Assembly (NCBI GenBank): GCA_029556545.1
Contig: JAKQEQ010000029.1
Coordinates: forward strand, 62,001 to 126,000
Direction: 5' to 3'
From: Candidatus Hydrogenedentota bacterium
Lineage (GTDB): Bacteria; Hydrogenedentota; Hydrogenedentia; Hydrogenedentales; JAGMZX01
Length of the DNA: 64,000 nucleotides
Part shown: piece by piece, positions 45,886 to 54,815 of the stretch
Layout: every line of letters begins with the position of its first letter
How positions within the stretch are numbered: the stretch's first letter is position 1
Notes under the pieces: model-generated
Databases searched by the model: none
What the model saw: the letters and a program-made list of their open reading frames with translations, nothing else
Told to the model about the DNA's origin: nothing
Translations under genes and position numbers: made by a program

Positions 45886-47142
45886 ATGGCGAAGCGAAAA
45901 CAGAACGGCGCGGCGGATATCGACGCTGTGGACGCGGTGGCGGGCGAACTCGAGTCGCCGGGCCAGGACGCGCCGGAGGATCGGGATCGGTTGCTGTACG
46001 CGCTGCACGAGCGCAACCGGAAACTGGCGTGTCTGTACGCTGTGGGCGAGGCGCTGCGCGCGCGGGACCTGGACCGCGCGACGTTCCAGCGCATCGCGCG
46101 ACTGGTCAAGAAGGCCGCGTGGCACCCGGAAGCGGCGCGGGTGCGCATCGTAATCGACGGTGCGACGCATGCGGCGGAAACATTTGACGAGGCCGCGCCG
46201 CGGGTGATGATCGAACTGGTGGTGGCGGGCCGGAAGCGCGGGATGCTCGAGGTATGCCACACGGATGCGTCCGGGGTCGCTGCCGCAGCCACGCCGTTTC
46301 CGCCCGAGGAGCGGGAATTGATCGAAGCGGTGGCGCGGCAGATCACGGACGCGCTCGAGCGGGGGGAGTCGGAGGCGCGGCTCCTGCAAGCGTCCAAACT
46401 GGCCTCGATCGGCGAATTGGCCGCGGGGATCAGCCACGAAATCTGCAACCCGATCAACGGGATTATCAATTGCGCGGACATCCTGATACAGAACCTCGAG
46501 GCGGGCTCGGACAACCGGACGTACGCCGAGTTAATCCGCGCGGAGGCGGACCGGGTCGCGCAGATCGCGCGAAATCTGCTGCGCTTCTCGCGGCACGATC
46601 TCGAAAAGCACAGCCGGGAGCGTCCCACGGCACTGGTCCGGGATGTGCTGGCGCTGTGCGCGAAAAAGATCGCACGCAGCCGCATCGATGCGCGCGTGGA
46701 AGCGCCGGAAAGCCTCCCGGAATTGCTGTGTCATAAGGAAGAATTGCTTCAGGTGTTGATGAACCTCATCCTGAACGGCATTCATGCCCTGGACGAGCGG
46801 TATCCCGAGGCGGACCCGGACAAGGTGCTCTCGATCCGGGTTCGCGCGGGGACGTGCGGCGGGCGGCGGCTCTTGCGGTTCGTGGTCGAGGACCACGGCA
46901 CGGGCATCGCGCCCGCGCACATGGACCGCCTCTTTGACCCGTTCTTCACCACGAAGGGCCGCGACAAGGGGACCGGGCTGGGCCTTTCGGTGTCAGACGG
47001 GATAGTGAAGGCGCACGGCGGCGTATTCTCGGTGGAGAGCGAGTACGGCCGTTTCGCGCGGTTCCAGTTCGACTTGCCGCTGGACCATGACTGGACGCTC
47101 GACGTGCCCGCAGGCCCCGAGACGGTGTGGGAGGACGGATGA
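45886..47142 (+). CDS. Sensor histidine kinase, GAF-type input, soluble
   Basis: 418 residues without membrane segments, so probably cytosolic. Residues ~40-160 look like a GAF-type sensory domain (LACLYAVGEALRARDL; ELIEAVARQITDALERG). The phospho-acceptor is in GELAAGISHEICNPINGIIN, with ISHE the H box. ATPase boxes follow: LLQVLMNLILNGIHAL (N box), VEDHGTGIAPAHMD (G1), DPFFTTKGRDKGTGLGLSVS (F and G2). It autophosphorylates and passes phosphate to the next gene's receiver. The stop (TGA 47140-47142) overlaps the start of the regulator (ATGATG), so the two are translationally coupled. The signal is unknown. Confidence 0.92.
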   Translation: MAKRKQNGAADIDAVDAVAGELESPGQDAPEDRDRLLYALHERNRKLACLYAVGEALRARDLDRATFQRIARLVKKAAWHPEAARVRIVIDGATHAAETFDEAAPRVMIELVVAGRKRGMLEVCHTDASGVAAAATPFPPEERELIEAVARQITDALERGESEARLLQASKLASIGELAAGISHEICNPINGIINCADILIQNLEAGSDNRTYAELIRAEADRVAQIARNLLRFSRHDLEKHSRERPTALVRDVLALCAKKIARSRIDARVEAPESLPELLCHKEELLQVLMNLILNGIHALDERYPEADPDKVLSIRVRAGTCGGRRLLRFVVEDHGTGIAPAHMDRLFDPFFTTKGRDKGTGLGLSVSDGIVKAHGGVFSVESEYGRFARFQFDLPLDHDWTLDVPAGPETVWEDG

Positions 47143-48920
47143 TGGTGCGGGTCCTCGTGGTCGAAGACGAAGGTGTGTTGCGCCTGACCTTCAAGCAGTT
47201 CCTGCGCAACGAAGGTTTCGAGGTGTACACCGCCGAGAACTATGAGCAGGCCGTCGCGCACCTCGATGCGGAAGCCATCGACGTGGTCGTCACCGACATC
47301 CTGCTCGAGGGCGAGAGCGGCGTCGATCTGCTGCGGACCATCAAGGAGCGGGAACTCGGCGCGAGCGTCGTGATGATCACCGGCGAGCCGAACGTCGAGA
47401 CGGCCTCGGAAGCGGTACGGCTCGGGGCCTTCGATTACCTTGCGAAACCGGTCACGGGCCGCGACCTCGTGCGGGTCGTGCGCATGGCGCTGGACCGGCG
47501 CCGGCTCGAAGAGGAGCGCAATGCTTACGCCGAGCGCGTCGAGTCGTATCGCCGCCATCTCCAGGCGATTTTCAACAGCGTGAACGAGGGCGTGGTCACC
47601 GTGGACGCCGAACTGCGGATCGTGGAGATGAACGAGGCGTTCCGGCGCACGATCGGCCTCTCGGACCGCGACCTGCGCGGCGCTGCTTTCGCCGAGACGG
47701 TCCCGCCGGGCCTCATGCCCGCCCGCGCCGCCCTCGAGCGCACGATCGCCACGCGCACGCCCGTCGCGGACGTTCGCGTCGAAACGTGGATACAGGGTCT
47801 GGGCGAGAAGGTGCTGATGGTCGGCGCGACGCCGCTCGTGCGTGAAGACGGGGCGCAGTCGGGCGCGGTGTTGGTCGTGCGCGACGTGACGCGGCTCACT
47901 ATGCTGGAGAAGGAATTGGAGGACCATCAGCCGTTTCGCGACATCATCGCGAAGACCCGAGCCATGCGCGATATATTCGCGCTCGTGCGCAACGTCGCCC
48001 CGACCGATGCGACGGTGCTCATCTGCGGCGAGAGCGGCACGGGCAAGGAACTCGTGGCCGAGGCGATCCATCACGCGAGCAACCGCCGCGACGGGCCGTT
48101 GGTGAAGGTGAACTGCGCGGCCCTGTCCGAGGAACTGCTCGAGAGCGAGTTGTTCGGCCACGTGAAGGGCGCGTTCACGACCGCGCTCTATGATCGCGTC
48201 GGTCGTTTCGAGGCGGCGGACGGCGGCACGATCCTGCTCGACGAGATCGGCGACATTACGCAGCGGCTGCAACTGCGGCTCCTGCGGGTGCTCCAGGCCC
48301 GCGAGTTCGAGCGCGTCGGCGACTCGTTCCCCATGCACACGGACGTGCGGGTCATCGCCTCGACCAATCAGGACCTCGCTGAGAAGATTCGCACGGGAGC
48401 GTTCCGCGAGGACCTGTATTTCCGGTTGAATGTCGTCCGTCTCGACATCCCGCCGTTGCGCGACCGCCGCGAGGACATCCCCCTCCTCGTCGATCACTTC
48501 TGTCGCCGGTTCAACGCCAAATTCAAGCGGGAAGTCACGGGGGTCGCGCCTGAGACCATGGACGTGTTCATGCGGTACGCCTGGTGGGGCAACGTGCGCG
48601 AACTCGAGAACTGTCTCGAACGCGCGTTCATCGTTTGCCACGACACGACTATCCTGCCGCGGCACCTGCCGCGTGAAATCCTTGATGCCGAACCCGCGCG
48701 CGCCCGGACCTACGCGGACCAACCGGGGCCGCCACGAACAGGCGCGGTTCGGATGGAGGCGCCGGTCCGCGCGCGTGCGCTTGACATCGAGCGGCTGCGC
48801 ACGACGCTCGAGAAGACCGACTGGAACGTGGCGAAGGCCGCGCGCCTGCTCGGCGTGGCGCGCAACACGCTTTACAACAAGCTGCGCGCATTCGACCTGA
48901 TCCGCCCCGAAGAACCGTGA
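47139..48920 (+). CDS. Sigma54-dependent response regulator (REC-PAS-AAA+-Fis HTH)
   Basis: 593 residues from ATG 47139 (a second ATG at 47142 is equally possible). Receiver domain at ~1-120 with VLVVEDEG and the phospho-Asp in VVTDILLEG. A PAS domain follows at ~135-260 (FNSVNEGVVTVDAELRIVEM). The AAA+ domain has Walker A GESGTGKELVAEAIHHASN and LLDEIGDITQRLQLRLLRVL. The sigma54-contact loop reads GAFTTA instead of the conserved GAFTGA (residue change at position 5). A Fis-type helix-turn-helix closes the protein (DWNVAKAARLLGVARNTLYN). It activates sigma54 promoters when phosphorylated by the upstream kinase. Targets are not visible. The altered loop might weaken or change sigma54 contact. 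Confidence 0.92.
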   Translation: MMVRVLVVEDEGVLRLTFKQFLRNEGFEVYTAENYEQAVAHLDAEAIDVVVTDILLEGESGVDLLRTIKERELGASVVMITGEPNVETASEAVRLGAFDYLAKPVTGRDLVRVVRMALDRRRLEEERNAYAERVESYRRHLQAIFNSVNEGVVTVDAELRIVEMNEAFRRTIGLSDRDLRGAAFAETVPPGLMPARAALERTIATRTPVADVRVETWIQGLGEKVLMVGATPLVREDGAQSGAVLVVRDVTRLTMLEKELEDHQPFRDIIAKTRAMRDIFALVRNVAPTDATVLICGESGTGKELVAEAIHHASNRRDGPLVKVNCAALSEELLESELFGHVKGAFTTALYDRVGRFEAADGGTILLDEIGDITQRLQLRLLRVLQAREFERVGDSFPMHTDVRVIASTNQDLAEKIRTGAFREDLYFRLNVVRLDIPPLRDRREDIPLLVDHFCRRFNAKFKREVTGVAPETMDVFMRYAWWGNVRELENCLERAFIVCHDTTILPRHLPREILDAEPARARTYADQPGPPRTGAVRMEAPVRARALDIERLRTTLEKTDWNVAKAARLLGVARNTLYNKLRAFDLIRPEEP

Positions 48921-48941
48921 GCTCGGCCGCGGACGGGTTCG

Positions 48942-51900
48942 TCAGCCGCCGATGTCGGCGTGGTATTCCTGGAGCGACTTGACCTGCTGCTGCCCTTCCT
49001 TACGCGCCGCGATGCCCCGCGCGGCCGCCTGCGCGGCGGCCAGCGTTGTGATATAGGGGATTCGGTACTTGATGGCGGCCTTGCGGATGTAAGAATCGTC
49101 GTGCGTGCCGAGTTTGCCGCCCGGCGTGTTGATGACGAGCTGGATTTCGCCGTTCTTCATGGCGTCGACAATGTGGGGTCGGCCCTCGCGCATCTTGAGA
49201 ATGCGGTCCGTGACGATGCTCTGCTCCGCGAGGAAAGCGTGCGTACCTTCGGTCGTACGCAACTGGAAGCCGAGTTCGACAAGCTGCCGGGCAATTTCGA
49301 TTACGCCCGCTTTGTCCCGGTCTGATACCGTCACGAGCACGGCGCCCTCGAGGGGCAGGCGCGATTGCGCCGCCTCCTCGGCCTTGAAGAAGGCCATGCC
49401 GAACCCGTCGGCCATGCCGAGCACTTCGCCGGTCGAGCGCATCTCGGGCCCGAGCAGGGGATCGACTTCGGGAAACATATTGAAGGGGAATACGGCCTCC
49501 TTCACGCCGTAATGCGGGATGGGGCGGTGCTTGAGCCCGAGGTCGGCCAGCTTCGCGCCAAGCATGACCTGCGTGGCTACCTTGGCCATGGGGATGTTGC
49601 AGACCTTGGACACGAGCGGCACGGTGCGCGACGCGCGCGGGTTGGCCTCGAGGATGTACACCACGTCGTTGTGAATGGCGTATTGGATGTTCATCAGGCC
49701 GACCACGTTCAGTTCGGTGGCGATGCGCCGCGTGTATTCGTTGATCGTGTCGAGGTGCTTCGCCGGGATGCTGATCGGCGGGATCACGCACGCGCTGTCG
49801 CCCGAGTGAATGCCCGCCAACTCGATGTGCTCCATGACGGCCGGCACAAAGGCGTCCGTCCCGTCGGCGATCGCATCCGCCTCGCATTCGATGGCGTTCT
49901 CGAGATACTTGTCGATCAGAATGGGCCGCTCCGGGGTCACGTCCACCGCCGCCGCCACGTACTGCCGCAGCATGGCCTCGTCGTATACGACCTCCATGCC
50001 GCGCCCGCCGAGAACGTACGACGGGCGCACCATGAGCGGATATCCGATCTCGGCGGCGATGGCCAGCGCCTCGTCAATCGTCGCGGCCATGCCCGAGTCG
50101 GGCTGCGGGATGCCCAGGCGCTTCATGACCTTGCGGAACCGATCGCGGTCCTCGGCGAGGTCGATCGTCTCCGGCGTTGTCCCGAGGATGGGCACACCCG
50201 CTTCGGCGAGTTCGCGCGCAATATTCAGCGGCGTCTGGCCGCCGAACTGCACAATGGCGCCTTCCGGGCGCTCCTTCTCGTAAATGCTGAGCACGTCCTC
50301 GACCGTCAACGGCTCGAAATACAGCTTGTTCGACGTGTCGTAGTCCGTCGAGACGGTCTCAGGGTTGCAGTTGACCATGATCGACTCGACGCCGAGGTCG
50401 CGCAAGGCGAAGGCCGCATGGACGCAGCAGTAATCGAATTCGATACCCTGCCCAATGCGATTCGGGCCGCCGCCGAGCACCATGACCTTGCGCGCGGAGG
50501 AAACCGAGACCGCATCCGGCGCGTTGTACGTCGAGAAGTAATACGCCGCATCCTCGACGCCGCTGACGGGCACCGGCTCCCACGCCTCGACGACGCCGAG
50601 CGCGACGCGGCGCGCGCGAAGCGCGGTCTCGGGAACGCCAAGCAGTTTCGCGAGGTACCTGTCGGCGAAGCCGTCCTTCTTGGCCTGAACCAGGAGCGCG
50701 TCCGGCAGTTCGCGGCCCTTGAAACGCAGCACCTCCTCCTCGAGGTCCACGAGTTCCTTCATCTGTTCGAGGAACCACGGCTTGATGTGCGTCTTACGGT
50801 AAAGTTCCTGGAGATCGGCCCCTTTGCGGATGGCCTCGTACAAGATGAACTGGCGTTCGCTCGTGGCGTAGACGAGCATCTTCATCAATTGTTCAAGCGA
50901 CTTGTTATGGAAATCCTTGGCGAAGCCGAGGCCGTATCGGCCGATTTCGAGCGAGCGGATCGCCTTCTGGAACGCCTCCTTGTAGTTCTTGCCGATGCTC
51001 ATGACCTCGCCGACCGCGCGCATCTGCGTGCCGAGCCGGTCCTCGATGCCCCGGAACTTCTCGAAGGCCCAACGGCAGAACTTGACGACAACGTAGTCGC
51101 CGGACGGCGTGTACTTCTCGAGCGTGCCGTCGCGCCAGTAGGGGATTTCGTCGAGGGTCAGGCCGCCCGCCAACATGGACGAAACCAGCGCGATCGGGAA
51201 CCCCGTCGCCTTCGACGCCAGCGCCGACGACCGCGACGTGCGCGGGTTGATCTCGATGACGACGACCCGGCCCGTCTTCGGGTCGTGTGCGAACTGGATG
51301 TTTGTGCCTCCGATGACCTGGATCGCCTCGACAATCGCGTAAGAGTACTGCTGCAACCGCGCCTGGAGTTCGGGCGCGATGGTCAGCATCGGCGCGGTGC
51401 AATACGAATCCCCCGTGTGGACGCCCATCGCGTCCACATTCTCGATGAAGCACACGGTGATCATCTGGTTCTTCGCGTCGCGCACCACTTCGAGTTCGAG
51501 TTCTTCCCACCCCAGTACGGACTCCTCGACCAGCACCTGCCCCACCATGCTCGCCGCGAGACCCCGCGCCGCCACCGTGCGCAATTCCTCGACGTTGTAT
51601 ACGAGGCCGCCGCCGGTCCCGCCCATGGTGTAGGCGGGCCGAATCACCACGGGATAGCCGAGCCGGTCCGCGATACGCTCGGCCTCCTCGACGGTATAGG
51701 CCAAGTCGCTCTTCGGCATCTCGATGCCAAGCCGGTTCATCGTGTCCTTGAAGGCCTGCCGGTCCTCACCGCGCTCGATGGCGTCCACCTGCACGCCGAT
51801 GACCTGCACCCCGTACTGCTGGAGCACGCCGTGCCGGTGCAGTGCCGAAGTCAGGTTAAGCCCGGATTGTCCGCCCAGGTTCGGCAAAATGGCGTCAGGC

Positions 51901-52145
51901 CGCTCCTTCGCGACGATATCCGCCATCGCCTCGACCGTCAGCGGCTCGATGTATGTGAAATCGGCCATGCCGGGGTCCGTCATGATCGTCGCTGGATTCG
52001 AGTTCGCCAGGACGACTTCGTAACCGAGCTTCCGAAGCGCCTTGCAGGCCTGCGTGCCCGAGTAGTCGAATTCGCAGGCCTGGCCGATCACGATGGGACC
52101 GGAACCGATGATCATGACTTTGCGGATGTCGTCGCGACGCGGCAT
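48942..52145 (-). CDS. carB: Carbamoyl-phosphate synthase large subunit
   Basis: 1067 residues, the standard length. The N-terminal half starts MPRRDDIRKVMIIGSGPIVI and includes the first ATP-grasp region (GYPVVIRPAYTMGGTGGGLV). The second half repeats the pattern (VMVLGGGPNRIGQGIEFDYC; GYPLMVRPSYVLGGRGMEVV). The MGS-like C-terminal domain (NTPGGKLGTHDDSYIRKAAI) binds allosteric effectors. It makes carbamoyl phosphate from bicarbonate, ammonia and two ATP for pyrimidine and arginine synthesis, with the small subunit CarA supplying ammonia. carA is not in the window. An antisense 984-residue open frame is a shadow of this gene. Confidence 0.97.
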   Translation of the reverse strand: MPRRDDIRKVMIIGSGPIVIGQACEFDYSGTQACKALRKLGYEVVLANSNPATIMTDPGMADFTYIEPLTVEAMADIVAKERPDAILPNLGGQSGLNLTSALHRHGVLQQYGVQVIGVQVDAIERGEDRQAFKDTMNRLGIEMPKSDLAYTVEEAERIADRLGYPVVIRPAYTMGGTGGGLVYNVEELRTVAARGLAASMVGQVLVEESVLGWEELELEVVRDAKNQMITVCFIENVDAMGVHTGDSYCTAPMLTIAPELQARLQQYSYAIVEAIQVIGGTNIQFAHDPKTGRVVVIEINPRTSRSSALASKATGFPIALVSSMLAGGLTLDEIPYWRDGTLEKYTPSGDYVVVKFCRWAFEKFRGIEDRLGTQMRAVGEVMSIGKNYKEAFQKAIRSLEIGRYGLGFAKDFHNKSLEQLMKMLVYATSERQFILYEAIRKGADLQELYRKTHIKPWFLEQMKELVDLEEEVLRFKGRELPDALLVQAKKDGFADRYLAKLLGVPETALRARRVALGVVEAWEPVPVSGVEDAAYYFSTYNAPDAVSVSSARKVMVLGGGPNRIGQGIEFDYCCVHAAFALRDLGVESIMVNCNPETVSTDYDTSNKLYFEPLTVEDVLSIYEKERPEGAIVQFGGQTPLNIARELAEAGVPILGTTPETIDLAEDRDRFRKVMKRLGIPQPDSGMAATIDEALAIAAEIGYPLMVRPSYVLGGRGMEVVYDEAMLRQYVAAAVDVTPERPILIDKYLENAIECEADAIADGTDAFVPAVMEHIELAGIHSGDSACVIPPISIPAKHLDTINEYTRRIATELNVVGLMNIQYAIHNDVVYILEANPRASRTVPLVSKVCNIPMAKVATQVMLGAKLADLGLKHRPIPHYGVKEAVFPFNMFPEVDPLLGPEMRSTGEVLGMADGFGMAFFKAEEAAQSRLPLEGAVLVTVSDRDKAGVIEIARQLVELGFQLRTTEGTHAFLAEQSIVTDRILKMREGRPHIVDAMKNGEIQLVINTPGGKLGTHDDSYIRKAAIKYRIPYITTLAAAQAAARGIAARKEGQQQVKSLQEYHADIGG

Positions 52146-52401
52146 AAGCGTACCTACCTCTCGACCGTATGGAATGCGCCGGTCCCCCGCCGCGCGCCGG
52201 ATACACTACGCTCCCGGTCCCTTCGAGGGATGCCCGGAGCGACGCCCGCGCGCGGCGAAGACCGTCGATTCCGCCCGTTGCCCATTGGGGAGTGTATGAT
52301 CGGCCCGCCGCAAGCATAGGCGATGGGCCGTCCTCCCCCTTGCCCGCGGGAAATGTACTGGAAATCCGGTGCGGAAGACAAGTCGATCCGAGACAGTCGC
52401 G

Positions 52402-53850
52402 CTACTCGCCTTCATCCACATTATCGTGTGCGTCGCCGGGATGGAGGGCGCGGTGGAGCACGCGGTCGGCGGGAAGCACGGCGGGCCGTTCCTCGAGGGT
52501 GGCCTTGATGCTCGGGAACACGGCGACGGGGACGCGGCGCTGGTCGTAACGGCTGATCAGGTGCAAGGTGAGCAGGAGCCTGCTGACGCGGTACTGGCGT
52601 GGGCCGCGATAGTAAATGCGCAGGCCGTTTTCGCAAGCGTGGGCGAACTTGTCGGCGCAGGCGCCGGGGCGCGCGGCATCCTGTTCGGACCACGCAAAGA
52701 GATCGAGGTCCTGCGCGACGGGTTGGGTGCGGCGCGCACGGGCATCGAAATCGATGGCGAGGCGTTCGTATAGCGCCACAACCTTGTCGAACCAATAGAA
52801 GATGGCGCGGTAGCCTTCCTCCGAGAGGTCGAGGTCGATGCGGGCGGTGTCCACGGTGGCGATGGTCTGTTTGGCCAGGTAGCTTTCGCGGTCCTCGTTT
52901 ACGTCGGGCACCATCCGCACGCGCATCTTCTCGCGCGGGTCGCCGTGGTTGAAGCTCTCGAGAATGGTCGCGATGCTGAATCTGCCGCGCGACAGCAGCA
53001 CGAATTCGGCGAGCATGCTTCCCACAAGCCCGTCGTCGCCGAGGGCGTCGTCCAGTGCCGGGGCCGGCTCAAAGAGGTCGATTTGCCAGTCGAACCACAT
53101 GTCGTGGAAGAGGTGGATCAGGTCGCGGCTGAGGCCGCGCGTGTCGGCTTCGGCGGCGCGATCGGTCAGGCGCGTGAACCGCTGTTCGAGGCGCCACTTG
53201 GTGCGGCGCAGGATGTTGTGCGCGAAGAGATAGCGCACCACGAGGAGTCGATCGATGGCGAGGCACGCGACGTCCTGGCTGATGCGGCCGCGCGTCGCGA
53301 TCAAGGCGGTCCAGCGTTCGCACCACTCGCGCAGGCTCCGGGCCGCCGCGCTGCGCGGTTCGCGGCGCACTTCCTCGAGGGCGCCGCGTTCGATATTTGC
53401 CCGCGCCAGCGCTTCCGCCATTTCACGGTCGAAGGTGTCCGGTTCGTCGGCGTGCAGTAGGAGTTCGTCGGTTCGTACGTCATACAGGTAAGAGCGGTAC
53501 AGGTCCGTAATGAGCGCATACGCGACATCCACATCGCGCGCCTCATCCGTGAGCTTGCGAGTCGCGTGGCAGAAGTCCAAGCCGTGCTCGACCACGTTCG
53601 ACGGCGGTTCGAGCGTGCCCGGCAGGACGAAATAGGCGGCGAGCGTCGTCTGGCCGGAGGCGCGCAACAGGTAGGGCCGCGCCGACAGCGCGGCGGACGC
53701 CTCTTTCGGCGTGAGGAGCACAGGCTGGTTCCAGCCCAGCAATCGCAGCAGTTCCTCCGCGTACCGGTGTTGCTCGGACTTCGTCGAGTCCGTCAACGTG
53801 TCCCGCCAGGACGCGCACAGACGGGCGATCTTGCCGGCGTCTTCTCTCAT
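52402..53850 (-). CDS. Uncharacterised 482-residue protein in a two-gene module with the wHTH protein
   Basis: 482 residues, family not recognised. The N-terminus (SKSEQHRYAEELLRLLGWNQ) and the next section (RPYLLRASGQTTLAAYFVLP, VVEHGLDFCHATRKLTDEAR) faintly resemble the front part of type IIG restriction enzymes. The middle is helical (CLAIDRLLVVRYLFAHNILR; RDLIHLFHDMWFDWQIDLF). A later stretch (GRFSIATILESFNHGDPREK; YWFDKVVALYERLAIDFD) and the tail have no clear motif. No methyltransferase N/DPPY motif and no confident nuclease motif is visible. It starts by ATGA overlap with the upstream wHTH gene, so the two form an operon. It could be an effector or toxin, or an AbiE-like system component, but that is speculation. 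Confidence 0.6.
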   Translation of the reverse strand: MREDAGKIARLCASWRDTLTDSTKSEQHRYAEELLRLLGWNQPVLLTPKEASAALSARPYLLRASGQTTLAAYFVLPGTLEPPSNVVEHGLDFCHATRKLTDEARDVDVAYALITDLYRSYLYDVRTDELLLHADEPDTFDREMAEALARANIERGALEEVRREPRSAAARSLREWCERWTALIATRGRISQDVACLAIDRLLVVRYLFAHNILRRTKWRLEQRFTRLTDRAAEADTRGLSRDLIHLFHDMWFDWQIDLFEPAPALDDALGDDGLVGSMLAEFVLLSRGRFSIATILESFNHGDPREKMRVRMVPDVNEDRESYLAKQTIATVDTARIDLDLSEEGYRAIFYWFDKVVALYERLAIDFDARARRTQPVAQDLDLFAWSEQDAARPGACADKFAHACENGLRIYYRGPRQYRVSRLLLTLHLISRYDQRRVPVAVFPSIKATLEERPAVLPADRVLHRALHPGDAHDNVDEGE

Positions 53851-54461
53851 GGAACGCCCTCTCCTTTTCGCACGGTGTACCCTGCTTCCTCGATACGCCG
53901 CCAGATGACGTCCTCCCGGCGGCCCAGGAGGTCACAGCCGTCGCGCACATACGGGTCAAGCGCCGCGCGATTCATACGCAGCGCCTCGATAAACTCGTCG
54001 CTTGTGAGCATTTCGATTTCGATTCCGGGAAGAGCATCGAGCGCAGGTCGCGCCGCGCCCCCTAAAACCACCAGGGCGCGCGCGCCGTCCGCGGACAGGA
54101 AACAGAGCCGCACTGCCGCGTTGCTCGCGGCGATGCCGCGGAGGCGTTCGCGCGACGAGGCCGTCTTCAGCATCAAGGCGCGCAATTCGGCGTACAGCGG
54201 GAAGTCCGGGTCGATCTGGTAGTAGGCGCGGTTGCCCTCGTCGCGGCGGTAGAGGAGTCCCGCCGCCATGAGCCGGTCCAGTTCCCGTTGGACTGCCCGG
54301 AGGGGGTGGCCGGAAGCCGCCTCGATCTGGCGCTGGTAGTAGGCGCGCGTCGGGTCGAGTAGGAACACGCGGAGAACCGCCACACGTGCGGTCGACGTGA
54401 AAATCGCCGCCAATGCGGATTCGGGCGTCTTGCGACGTATTTCCGGTGCTACTGTTGACAT
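53847..54461 (-). CDS. Winged-helix protein with degenerate nucleotidyltransferase-like C-terminus
   Basis: About 204 residues from ATG 54461; no strong ribosome-binding site is visible. The N-terminal winged helix is clear: RVAVLRVFLLDPTRAYYQRQ, then ASGHPLRAVQRELDRLMAAG, LLYRRDEGNRAYYQIDPDFP and LYAELRALMLKT, as in proteins that carry a wHTH ahead of a minimal nucleotidyltransferase. The usual GSxARG and SDxD catalytic motifs are absent after it; the segment SADGARALVVLGGAARPALD may be their remnant. It therefore may only bind DNA or its partner. The start of the 482-residue gene overlaps its stop. By analogy with wHTH-type antitoxins it could regulate the pair. Confidence 0.68.
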   Translation of the reverse strand: MSTVAPEIRRKTPESALAAIFTSTARVAVLRVFLLDPTRAYYQRQIEAASGHPLRAVQRELDRLMAAGLLYRRDEGNRAYYQIDPDFPLYAELRALMLKTASSRERLRGIAASNAAVRLCFLSADGARALVVLGGAARPALDALPGIEIEMLTSDEFIEALRMNRAALDPYVRDGCDLLGRREDVIWRRIEEAGYTVRKGEGVP

Positions 54462-54815
54462 CAATGGATCTATAAAACCCGGCGCTGTGCTAAATCGATG
54501 CCAGAAACTCCACCTTCCTGTCCCGAAGATGCGCGACTATTGCATATAATGAACCAGAAGTCAAGTATTATCCTCTGTTCGACCTTTGTTTGTAGTCAGT
54601 GTGTTACACTTTCGGATGCTTTGACGTAATGGCCAGTCGCGTTGTCCCGTCGAAGTCGGGCGAATCTCCCGTCTCGCCGGTTGTGTCCGCCGGGGAGGGG
54701 CCGGTATCATCAGTCGTCCTTCATGGGGTATGGAAACGGGCTGAAGCCCGCACTCCGAACATGTTGCTTCGTATGGCGGGCTGAAGCCCGCACTCCAAAC
54801 ACGGGAGGGGACGTT
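54462..54815. other. Intergenic region with GGGCTGAAGCCCGCACTCC repeat pair
   Basis: About 350 bases between divergent genes, with no supported reading frame. The two repeat copies listed separately lie just before the MFS gene. AT-rich stretches at 54545-54605 may hold a promoter, but none is clear. Confidence 0.55.
54736..54796. repeat. Two tandem copies of a hairpin-forming repeat
   Basis: Core GGGCTGAAGCCCGCACTCC at 54738-54756 and 54778-54796, 40 bases apart. GGGCT-GA-AGCCC forms a small hairpin. The same element type is common in related genomes; in this window I see only these two copies. The ribosome-binding site of the MFS gene follows directly (GGGAGGGGAC). Confidence 0.7.

Noticed and set aside
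46782-48722. 646-residue minus-strand open frame
   Set aside because: Antisense of the kinase and regulator genes.
49365-52319. 984-residue plus-strand open frame
   Set aside because: Antisense of carB, an effect of high GC third positions; no family features.
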